Below are positions 22,553 to 34,500 of a stretch of 64,000 nucleotides of DNA, one piece after another. The DNA is from Siderastrea siderea. Its lineage: Eukaryota; Cnidaria; Anthozoa; Scleractinia; Rhizangiidae. Both the position numbers and the translations under genes were made by a program. The stretch lies in assembly GCA_964030785.1 (NCBI GenBank), contig OZ034975.1:43076569-43140568 (forward strand). Direction: 5' to 3'. Each line of letters opens with the position of its first letter. The first letter of the stretch is position 1. The notes below the pieces were generated by a model. That model did no database searches and was not told where the DNA came from. It saw only the letters and a program-made list of their open reading frames with translations.

Positions 22553-25500
22553 CTACAGAAGACGAAACAAAGGCAATGTTTTAATTCTTTAAGGCAGTTA
22601 CACCAAGCAAAGTTTCGTGCAACTTGTCACGTAGCGACTAAAACCGCGCGTTGGAAGAAAAGTTACATGCAACACGTTACACCAGACAAAGCTTGAAAAA
22701 TTCGTTGCATTGTAATGCCGGCTATCGTCATCACTAATTTCCCTTTCGTAAACAGTCGATGCCATCGTCGCTTAGCCAAGCCTTTCATATTGGTCGATTC
22801 CATTTCTGCTGTAGTCTAGGCTTGGATTAGGTCAACATAGGCTCCTCTAAATTCACGCTTTGGTTAGGGATAGAGATCGGGTCACTATTACAGATGTATC
22901 AGGCAAAAAAGATACCTTATATAACCAAAGTTATTGGGGGGGGGGGTGGGGGATCAACGTAGTGGTGAAGTGGTAAGGGAGGGATGCTACTGTAGGTCCC
23001 ACAACGGCGACGGCTAAAGAGAACGTCGCAAAACAAAAGCTTTAAAGGGGTTATGTCACGAGGATTTTGGTATTTTAGATCAGTTGTGTGCTAAAATCAT
23101 TAACTAGTACCTTTACTCATACACGAAATGCTCCTGTAAAACTATGAGGAAGATCTCAAATGAATTTTATCAGGGAGAGCTAACCATAATAATTTTTTGG
23201 TGATTTTTGAGAACATAGCACCAAAACTTGAAAAAATTGGAATCCATTTCCATCCTTGCCATCAGTACCAACAGACGACAGGAAACAAATTCAGTGCCGT
23301 AAGATAGTTTTTAATAACAAAGTTGGACCATTATTTTTGGAATTCAATTGATGCTAAGACACTTTTTAGCTTTCTGAAAAGATACTAAAATAGCGTGACA
23401 CAGCCCCTTAAATCGGCAAAACAATGACTCTGCGCGTGCGTTATACTTTTCGGTGCATTTCTTTTCCGTCCTGTGCTCAACTACAACGTGACACGACCAA
23501 ATTCAAAGTTTTGTGTAGAACGTGAACACACGACAGTGAATTTCCCTTTTTCTTCCTGAACTGTAACGCCGTCTTTACAAATTCAGCTCCTGGATAGTTC
23601 GGCTACATTAGACAGATTACACGAGTGGGAATAATCGCTAAGAAGTTTAAAGAATTTTGTTGTCATTTTTAAGTGACGTTTTCTTTGCGTTGCCGTCGAG
23701 GTTGCTTAAGGACGGTGCCCCCTAATACAGATGTATTTTTGCAAAGGTTATGACTACGGGGAAAAAGTAGATCTTAGCAAGGGTTATTGGAATCCAAAAA
23801 GAAAAATGTGGGTTACCGCGCATTTTTCAGAGATAATTAAGCAACCATTATTCTAAAAAAGCGTTAAAATACAAAGAATGTATGGCAATTTCTTTCCAAA
23901 TTCAAGCTCAATTATCTCTGAAAAATGGGCGGTTACCCTCAATTTTCTTTTTGGATTCTGATAACCCTTGCTAAGATCTGCTTTTTCCACATAGTCATAA
24001 AACGCACAAAAATGTTGTTGTAGTAGGGGGCAAATTCCTTAAGAAACCCGAATATCCCGAGATGCGCAGAACGTATGCGCAGTACCAAAAGGAGGCACCG
24101 TCCTTAAGTTCCCTAACATCACATGGACCGTTTACGAAAGGGAAACCTGCCTGGTCTTCATTGCGTTGTAAGTTGCACGAAAAATTGCCGCGCATACCAG
24201 GCTTCCCAGGAAAGCACACTTTGTTATACTCTCTAAAGCCACATTATTGATTTCTCGGGACACCGAACCAAACCACGAAGCCTTTCCCGGCCATTTTCGA
24301 AGAATGTCTACAGGTAGTAGTCGCTTTTCGACCCCCAGAAGAAGTTAAATTTTAATTTCATCTTTCATGCATAAAATACACTTCATTGTCTCAGAACTTA
24401 CAGGAATGCTTAAGGTTCGAAGATCCCGAAACGTAAATCCACGTATTTGAATTTAAAGCTCTCTTAAAACAACTTACCTGTAAAATGTTATTTAGGTCGA
24501 TACCAGCAAAGCCCAACCTAAAAAAACAAGAACCACACGTCAAAAACACATCTGCGCATGCGTACAAAACACAAGAACTACACTTTTGTTTTTTTATTAA
24601 AATGAAATTACGCCAGTTATGAAGATGAGAGACAACGAAAATTACTGAAAGACGCGTCTATCCAGGGGAAAAAATGCACATTTTTTAAAGTTCATGTAAT
24701 GACTAATACCACAATTGTGGCATGTAACTACCAAATAAGTACTGTGCGATAACTATACAGCCTTGATCATTAAAGCTAACGGCCGTTGATTTGCCACACA
24801 TATCTACCTAATACATGGTAGATTATGCGCCACTCAACAGGCTCAGAACAACTCCAGTTCAAATGAAACAGTTGTCAGATTGATTGACACACTGTGCCGA
24901 CAGCTGGAGACACTAAACTTCTCAAAAGTGTAAAAGGTGCGGAGATTAGAAAGTTGTCAAGCGTGGCCCCAAGGACTTGAAGGAGAAGGCCAAACGAATT
25001 GCGATAGAAAAATAGAATCCGAAGGGGATTCAAAATTGAAGAAGTAGACACCCAAGATGAACAACAACAACGGGTCTCAAGTAGAGTACAAAATGTTTCT
25101 TAGTTTGATCTGGAATTGTCAGGCACTCTCAAAGAGTATTAACGGTCGTTTCGTGCTATCCGCGCTTAAGGATAGGGGGAGGGAGACGGTGAATTGTTAA
25201 GAAATGAGATATGAGTTACGAAATGTATCAAAGAGGCGAAAAAACACTCGCACGTCAAGTTAGTCAGCTTTGTGCGCGAGAGTAATTTGGGTTGATGGCA
25301 GTCTATTTTGGTGCCCTTGCGAGTTCAAATACAACAAACAAAGGACGAAACAGGGCATTTTCGAGAGCACCTTTGAGTAGTCGGCCTCTTTGTCTCAAGG
25401 CTGCAATTCCTTTACAATTCTTTTACATTAACTCATTGACACCCAGCAAGCTTCGAAAAAATGGTACTTTCAAGCACCAAACGGCCTTTTTTAGCCCTAT

Positions 25501-28500
25501 TTGATCCAATTTCGTCCCAATCCTAACGAAAGGACCTTTCTAGCATGAACCGTTGGCGTTTCCTTCGGTTTCAGGACGTTTTCTAGCATTTTGAGTTCGG
25601 GCATCCGCACAATTCAAAACTCCCCCGTCTACGGCTCTCCGAGATTTAGCGCACAATCCCGTTGCTTTCGTTCTCATTTCGATTTTCGCTTTTTGCTGTC
25701 GAGTTAGCCATACGACCACGGTTTCTGGTGATGAGAAAAGTTTGGCCTCAAAGCTCATTTAAAAAGGAAAGAGTTGGCCAAAAGTAGCAGTCGGCGTGAA
25801 GGCCATGATTTTCTTGTGTTTTTGAGGTGGACGTTGCTTGGTTTTCTGGCTGTTACTCAAGCTTACTTGATCCGATCATTGTCGTTCAGGCATCATTTAC
25901 ATCGGCTGACTATCAAAGCTTGTCAGGGTCACTTAAACTGATGACGTCACAAGTGGAACAAGACGCCTGGTCATTCATGGGCGCATACGGGCGTCAGTGG
26001 GTTAAGCCTCGGTATAAAAAAGAGGCCGACAGAATTCCGCGCAATTCAGCTGTGTTTTAGGAGGCCATACGTGATCGAACTACAGCAATGTTGAGCAGTA
26101 AAAGAATAAAAGACACGGTAACAGCTAACTGCGCTTTTACACAGAGGAAGTGTATTCCGTACAAATTTCATAAATTTAACATAAAAACGTGCAGGAATAT
26201 AAGGTGAGCAATCCTTTTCGCCAATGATAATTTTCGCAAGCAAGGTTTCACACGAAAATCTCTTTTATCAAAAAAACTAACCTTACAAATTACGTGCAAA
26301 CACATGCAATCCGACCAGAAGGCTCAGTATTTCCTAAAATTTGAAAAAAGGAAAAAAGATTGCGTGCTGATAGCTGAAATCTGTCTTAATCAATGATGTT
26401 TTGTCGAAATTCTGAAGATGAATTCTTACGTCTTCGCAAGTAGCGCTGAGAACAGAATGAAGTGAAGAAGCGAAAACTAACGAAGAAAAAATTCAACCAA
26501 ATGAGAACCTGGAATTTCAATTGAAGGATCGAGCCTTGCATCTCTGCAATACGTACGTCAGCCAATTCATAACGAGCAAAGATTGTGCAGAAGTGTTGAA
26601 GCTTGAATGTGATTCTCGGCTTCTAGTTTAATATTTAACTGATTCTACTTAATTCACCGTTCCAAACGAACCAACCGCTATACGGGCGAATGCGAAAAGC
26701 GAAGAATCTTTAATCGAACAAAACACAATATACAGTCTAAGAAAGTCTGAGCTCGCACGACAAGGTAAATCTGGTCGCCTTTGTAGATTCGATTAAATTA
26801 AATTAAATTAGCAGCGTTAGTTGGTTTTCGAACATTCACTTAAACTGAAATGTAAGCCGTCTCCTCGCTCCAATCTCCCGTAGGAACACGCGAGAGGGAG
26901 GCCGTCAATGAAATTAATTTATGCAATGCTGTTATAAATTAGTTCGTAACGTCATCGAAGAGCACTGAATAATTCAGACACCTCTCTCGCCTGCGCTCAG
27001 GGAGACTGAGGGGATACAACTCCCTACTAAACGAACAACCTCGTTCAAAGGGTCTCTCTTCTTTCCGTCCCGTGGAGCGAGAGACCCTGGGAACGTGGTT
27101 GCTAAACGAAAAAAACTAGAGAAAAAGTAATAAGAGAGCGGAGTAGCTTAGAGACATTTTCTCCGTCTGCATATTTGATGCAATGTATCAAACACGAGAA
27201 AGAGTGTTTCATCAGGATATCCAAACCCCTAGCCTGTTCCAGGCGTTCAGATAGTGGAGCGCGAGCGAAAAAGAAAAGCGAGCGAAAGAGCGGGAAAAAA
27301 CGAGGGGAGACTGGGGAAGAGTCCTCTTTCCCAGTCTCCCCTCGTTTTTTCCCGCTCTTTCGCTCGCTTTCTTTTTCGCTCGCGCTCTACCATCTGAACG
27401 CCTGGAACAGGCTACCAAACCCCGAGAAGTGGGTTGAAAAAACGAGGCGCAGTCGAGTTTTTTTGACCGACTTCGAGGTGTTTGGATACCTGATGAAACA
27501 CTCTTTCGAGTTTTTGATATGGCGTCTCAAACCATTCATAATTCTTGGAGAAATTCAAAGCAAAAGTTCGCAAAATTTTATGCTAATTAAGATCCGGTAT
27601 CCAAACCACCGTCACGGTAGTGATTTCCTTTGTTTTCTCTTTATGAATTATTAATGAGTTTGAGAACGCGCTTTTCAATAACATTCGAATTCTGAAATTC
27701 AAGACTAAACCAACGGTTGCGTTTTTCAATGCCGTCAATCACCGAAGTGGAAGCCTAAAAACAGAGAAGTTTAGGTCAACGGCAACGGGTTGAAGGAGTG
27801 ACTTTCGTGCGTTCTGACTGGTGGATTTCGACGCACTCTGTTTTCACGTCATCGTAATTATGATCACGGCGAACAACGTTATTACAATCAACGGTTGGAA
27901 AAACGCGATCGTTTGCTGGGTACTGAATTTCGGAAATCGCATTTTATTAAAAAGCGCAGTAGTTTTTATGAAATACTGCCGTGTGTGTGGTTTGCGTAAA
28001 ATGCACGTTACGAAATTATCACACTGGGGCTTGACACTTCTCCCCTAGAATGGGGGAATTATGAACTCTTTCCTTTCCAAAGAAAAAACTTCAAGATGGT
28101 TCTTACTTTTGAGTCTGTGGATGAAATCCTAAAGTGTGACCATTCAAATGAAAGCTATTAAGCAGTTCTTTCCTGTGAAGTTTTTGTTTTGTTTTGTTTT
28201 TGTGAATCAAAATAACGAATTTTTCTCAGCTTTGACTGAAGGTAATTTAAGTCGAATTTAACTGCAGATCTTTTTCAAAAATCTTTTATATTCAGTTTAG
28301 AAAGCCTGAGATCCATGAAGTGTTACTGAACGCAGCATTTGCCATGGACAATTTTAAAGATCACCTTTTGGCCTGTCTTTGTCTCAACTTCATCCGAGCT
28401 GCTAAGCGAGTCTTTTTCTCTTGTAAGATTTCTAACAAGGCCAGCTAAAGATACAAAGAGAAATATGCCACTGTTTGTTTAATAAAACAATATCTAAAAT

Positions 28501-31500
28501 TAACGAAAACAGATAGACCCCCCCTCAACCCAGCGGCAATGTTCTCTAAAACATCATAACAAACACCCTGACTTTTAAGTAAAGAAAAATACTAACACAC
28601 AATGGGGAAATAATAAACTTTTCCTATGTCTCTAAAACTGGATTCCTTTTCACCATATTTAAGACTGCTTCCACGCTTTGGGTCGCTTGTCAAAGATTGT
28701 TATGTTTTCCCACACTTGCCAGTTTGCCACAGTTGGATGTGTTTTTGCATAATTGGCAATAGTTGTTATTTTCTCATGCTTGGCACAATTGCATGTTCTC
28801 CTGTGCTTGGCATCATTGCATGTCTTCCTGTTCTTTTCATCATTTGCATGTCTCTTCAGGTTTGGCACCAGTCGCATCTGCTCGGGACTATGCTTGTTAT
28901 CATTGCAAGTTTCCCTCGCTTGGTACTGGTTACATGTTTTCCAGTGCTAGGCACCATTGCATCGCTTCCTCGCTCAGCATCAGTTGCATGTTACCTCGGG
29001 TTTTGCACTGGTTTCACGTTTTCCTGTGCCTGGCATCATTGCATGTTTTCCTTACTCAGCATCAGTTGCATGTTACCTCGGGTTTAGCACTGGTTTCACG
29101 TTTTCCTGTGCCTGGCATTATTGCATGTTTTCCTCGCTCAGCATCAGTTGCATGTTACTTTGGGTTTTGCATCGGCTGCATGTTTTTCTGTGCTTGGCAT
29201 CATTGCATGTTTCCCTGGTATGGAATCAGTTACATGTTACCTCAGATTTGGCACTGGATGTATGTCGTCTGTGCTTGCAATCAGTTGCACGTTTCTTCAC
29301 GTTTGGCAACAGATGCGTGTTTTCCAGTGCTTGGCACCAGCCGCAAGTTCTCCCACACCTTCGGTACACCTTCTCAATGTTTGCAGCTCGATCATTCGTG
29401 AACATTTCAACATTGCATGATGCCTGGTTCCAGGTACAACACGAATCATGAAAGTATGAAAATGTGAAGAATGTGTTCTTGGTTACCAACTCAAAGCCAC
29501 CGACGAACTTGAGCTGGTTTTCTGGATCATTCCTTAGATTCTAAAAGGACAGTCCGTATGCACCAAAGAATACCTAAGGCCCAGTAATATGGGCAAACCT
29601 TTTTAGTGCAACTTGTCGTGCAACAATGTTGCGTTGCAAGTTGAGACTGTTTGTTCCACGTATTACCACCTCCGCACGCAACAAATTTTCATGTTGCAAA
29701 AGTAAAAGTGACGTCTACTTTTTGCAACATGAAAATTTGTTGCGCGAAGAGGTGGTAATACGTGCAACAAACAATCCCAACTTGCAACACAACACTGTTG
29801 CATGACAAGTTCCACAAAAATGTTGCTCGTACACTTGGCCTTAATTTTCAAAATCAAAAGTGATCACACTCTTCACACTGGAAATCCTTTAGATTTTGAC
29901 TGGTTATTTGGTTAATTTGTGCTTTTTGTGTTACTTTGTTTAGGTCTTACACTGTGTAGCAGTTAAAAAAACCCACATTAATAAATATTCTCAATACAAG
30001 TGAAAAATTACCTGTTGACAGAAAGGACAGAACCAGTCTCCCTGTGGCACGGTAAGCAGAGGGGGACGAAGGCAAGCGGTGTGGTAAGCTGCATCGCACT
30101 TGTCACACAGAAGAATCTACAAGAAATTAATGATAATTATCTTTTTAAGCCCTAATAGTACAAAATTTTAATATCTCATTACAGTATCCCTACTTAGGTC
30201 ATGAGAATAAAGGAAGTGATTGCCAAAGATAAAATGTCTAGATGTTTAAGCAAACTCTCTCAAACATTACCATATTGAAAGACACAAAGAACACAAAGGC
30301 GAACATGAATATTGATATTGGGGTGTCAAGGTTTAAGGGCTCACCTCACAGAGGTTTCCTTACTTTTGTTTTTTGTTTTTTTGCCAAAAATTTGGTAAAT
30401 GTAGGGACCCCCAGTGGGACACTATCAAGTGAATTTTCAGGGGAAGAATAAACCAGTCAGTTGTTACCAATTTGATCTAAGCCACGAGGGAAGAACTTGA
30501 GCATTAACCCTTCAACAGACAAAATTTCTTTACAGTGGCCAATTTACCTTATAAAATCAGTTGATAAATCCAAATTAATAATTGTCCTAACTTACTGAGT
30601 CTGGTCTGACATTTGAAAAACATCTTGCACATGGATTATCATCATCATAGTCTTCTTCTGAAATAGCTTCCTTCTTTTTGCCTTCAAGAAACAAGTCAAC
30701 AGTAAAATATGAGCCGCAAGGAAACAGACAAACAATATTTGCTGACATGAGCACATTACAAGTGAAAGGACATCTGGGGCCCATTTCTTGAAATTTTCCG
30801 AGAAAATTACCAGGGCCGAAAACTATTTAAGTGCACAATATTGCTCAGCAGAGGCTCACTTTCTATTGCTTTTGAAAGGTAAATGTGGGCAAAAGCAAGC
30901 CCCCTGAAATTTGTTAAGGTGGCCCACAAACCCTGGGTGTGTGTTACTTTTATATTTCATAATATCATTTTCAGCAAAGACCCTACCTTTTCTTCCTTTC
31001 TTCTTTCCAGGGCTTTTGATTTCTCCCTTCTTTTTCATCTCCTTTCTCTTTGCAAGAGCTATTTCCTTGGGGTTTACTTCTGATTTGGACTCGAGAAATC
31101 CAACAATTTCGGCCAGTTCATCAGTCTCCCTGTACAAAAGAAAGATCAAACATTAAATTTTGATTTTTTAAAAAAGTAAGCCCTTGGGAAAACCACTTAT
31201 TCAGTGATAGCTGTTGCATAACTATTGCAAACTACATATTCAAAACCGTATGACAATTTTGCTTATATGGCCAAGGAAACCTCAAATTTTTGCCCATTGT
31301 AGCTTTTTTCAACATTTTTGGCTGCAGGTAAGAGAATGTTAGCATGCAAAACTGTGAAAAACAATTTAAATATCAAACTTGACCGAAGTATGACCCACCC
31401 AGCTAACAATCTCCATGATTCGCAGTTCACTTCATCTTCTTCCGTAGTATAGAGACGCACACCATTAGTTTCATCCTAGAAGAAAATTAAAAACCACAAC

Positions 31501-34500
31501 TTATTCAGTGGCTTAGATTTGCAGATGTAAAATTTCTGCACGTATTATCCGTAAAACCATCTAATAAATGATTTATTATTCCACTCTTTATCGGCCTGTC
31601 CCTCTGTTGGGGAGCAGGGATGGCGCAGTGGTGAGAGCGCTCATCTCCCACCAATGTGGCCCGGGTTCAACTCCACGTCCCGTTGTCATGTGTGGGTTGA
31701 GTTTGTTGTTGGTTCTCGTCCTTGTTATGTGAGGTTTTTCTCTGGGTACTCAGGTTTTCCCCTCTCCTCAAAAACCAACACTTCCAAATTCCAATTAGAT
31801 CTGGACCACACGAACACATTTAAACGAGCTTCAGAGCTCGTAAGTGTTTCGTGGGTAAACAAGTTACATTTTTGTTGGAAAACCAGCATAAAACACTGCA
31901 ACACCTTTCTAAGCTCCTCTTTTCTTCCTCACTTTTCATGAATTTCCACCCTCTGTTCTCTTAATTTCTGCACCTCTGCCTACACTCCCCTACCTCATGA
32001 TACCAGTAAATGAACCCATCCAAATCTCGTCCAATAGGCTGCATGCGCAGATCTTCAGCATCAAAGCCTTTATTCACTGAACTCTTGAGTTTATCATTCT
32101 GATCAAACTGGCATTCCAGCAACACCTGAAAGTTATGGAATAGATGAACAATTCTGTTACCTCAAAGCTTATGGCTGTTTGTATGAAATGATGATGTTTC
32201 TGCACCGGTCAATGAGTGAATTCTTCACACTGATTTGAGAAACTTGTCAAGAGCAGCTGCAGAGTAACTCTAAGGCGCCAATCACATGAACGCATTTTTG
32301 TTTGAAAACGCAAGTTTTTTTATGCTGTTTTGTCTACCATCCACACTGAAACAATTATTGAAAACATCAAAAATGGAGGTTTTCAAAAACTCTCGCCAAA
32401 GTGAAGACTTTTGAAAATGGAGGTACATCATTTTACAGTGTTCTTACAGGGATTTTCTACTTTGGGGTCCACAGGACCCATAGAGAAGGGGTCTGAGTTA
32501 GAGTAAATACCTCATACTTTCTTAGATAATAAATGTTCAATGTCGTGAATGAAGATGCCATAACCAATAAAATTTTGGTTTCTATTAAAAAGAAATGTAT
32601 GTATGTTACATAAGGCATTTTTTTCTTTCTTTCTTTGCACCCTTGGGACCTCTTGCAATAATTTTAGTGTGGCATTTCCTTAAACAGTGCGGCAAATGAT
32701 GCCGCAATGCTGCGGTCTGGTAAGGACACTGATTTTAGTGTGGTAAGTCACTTGCCAGCTTGTATAATACCTGGTTTAACAGGATTGTAAATTATAGTTT
32801 GCACAAACCTTGAAAAGCTCCAGTTTACATGAAACTTCAAGTTCCTCATAGCCGAACTGCTCTAAATCCCAGGCACAGACCAAGCCATACTCTTTAGCAA
32901 CCTGAAAAAAGCCCCACATAAAATTCAATAAATTGTGTTCCATCTTGTACTACTATCAAATATTTCATACAACATGTGTGAGCAGTGATGGGTTGACAGC
33001 CATTTACCATCACTGACCGAAATGAGAGATGCAATTTAGATACCTAGTTTCAATCTAATTCATAAAACAATTACAAAACTTTCAATTTCTTTCCCCATTT
33101 TCAAGGTCGCGGTGAATGTACGAAAGTTTGGAATGGCTCAAACCTGTTGCAAAAGAATAAGCCAAAATTCTCCCAAACTTCATCTGTTTGCATCAGTATG
33201 TTCAACTAAATTTTGATTTGCACTTACTGATTGTATGACTTTTGTGTCTTACAGTGTATGTGTATACATTGTAATAATGTATAAAACAAATACACTGTAA
33301 GTGCCCCTCCTCCCTCCAACCAAAATGAAGAACAGTTCTTCACAGCCCCAAAGTTCACTTTCATGAAAGTTAATGGTAATCACATACCTTTAACAACGAC
33401 TTTTCCCATTTTTCCGGGTTTACAGAGACTCCTATTCGTCTCAAAAGTTTCTTGTACAATTCTTCTATCACCTGAACATTACCTAAGGAATAAATACAAG
33501 CTGCAAAATACCATATTTTCTCAATTTAGTCCCCTCCCTCTTTTAAGCTGCTGCCCCCCCCCTCTTTTAAGCTGCTGCCCCCCCTCTTTTAAGCTGCTGC
33601 CCCTCCCCCTTTCAGGTTCGAAAAATAAAAACACCCCTTCCCTCTATTATGCCCCTCCTATAAATCTTCCGAAGTAATACTGTGTACAGGTCTGGTTTGT
33701 AAACTGAAACTTTAACCAAAACCTATGTTATCTATTCTTTTACTGAATTTGAGTATGCTGCGGCCAAATCTCCCAGATTCAGACCAAACCTTTCAGTCTC
33801 CTGTACAGGGCCCCGTTTCTCGAAACTCCTGATAATGTACCAAGCCCGAAAACTAGTTTATGTGCACAATAGTCTCCAATAGTTATACAATTTTTATTGA
33901 TTTTGAAAGCTAAATCAGGGCTCGAGACTAACTTTTCAGCTTAGTAGCCAAGTGGCTAGTGAGAGGTTTGACTTCACTAGCCAAAATAAATTTTTGCTAG
34001 CCAGACTTTTTTGCCTAATCTCATACTGTGTTCAACGGTTAAAGATCCTCACACGCGGAATACAACGTATCCACAATAATACAATTGATCTTATTTGCCG
34101 ATGATACAAACGTTTTTCTATCTCATAAGGATAAAGACTGCTTGACTGATGTACTGAACGCTGAGCTAAACAAGTTGTCAATTTGGTTAACAGGCTTTCA
34201 TTAAATTTGAAAAAAACTAAATTTACTGTATTTAAACCATGCCAAAAGCGTACAAATCAAAATATTCAACTTTTAATTGATGGCCAAAAAATTGATCAGG
34301 TAAAAGAAACAGTTTTCCTGGGAGTAATCATGGATGAAAATTTGAATTGGAAGCTTGAAATCTCACATGTCGCCAATAAAGTTTCTAAATCCGTAGGAAT
34401 TATTGGTAAATCCAGTTTCTATTTATCTACTAAAACTTTACGAACATTATTTTTTTCTCTAGTCTATCCATACTTTTTTATTGCGACTTAGTTTGGGCAT

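Noticed and set aside
28626..29451. Long overlapping plus-strand frames (99-212 codons) as a Cys/His-rich protein family
   Set aside because: They are by-products of the 82-bp array, appear in three frames at once and lie inside an RSF1 intron.
29486..29539. A 54-bp RSF1 microexon (acceptor TCCTTTTAG, donor [18 protein letters not shown])
   Set aside because: It would keep the frame, but it breaks the expected join from PHD finger to the following helix and resembles no RSF1 sequence I know.
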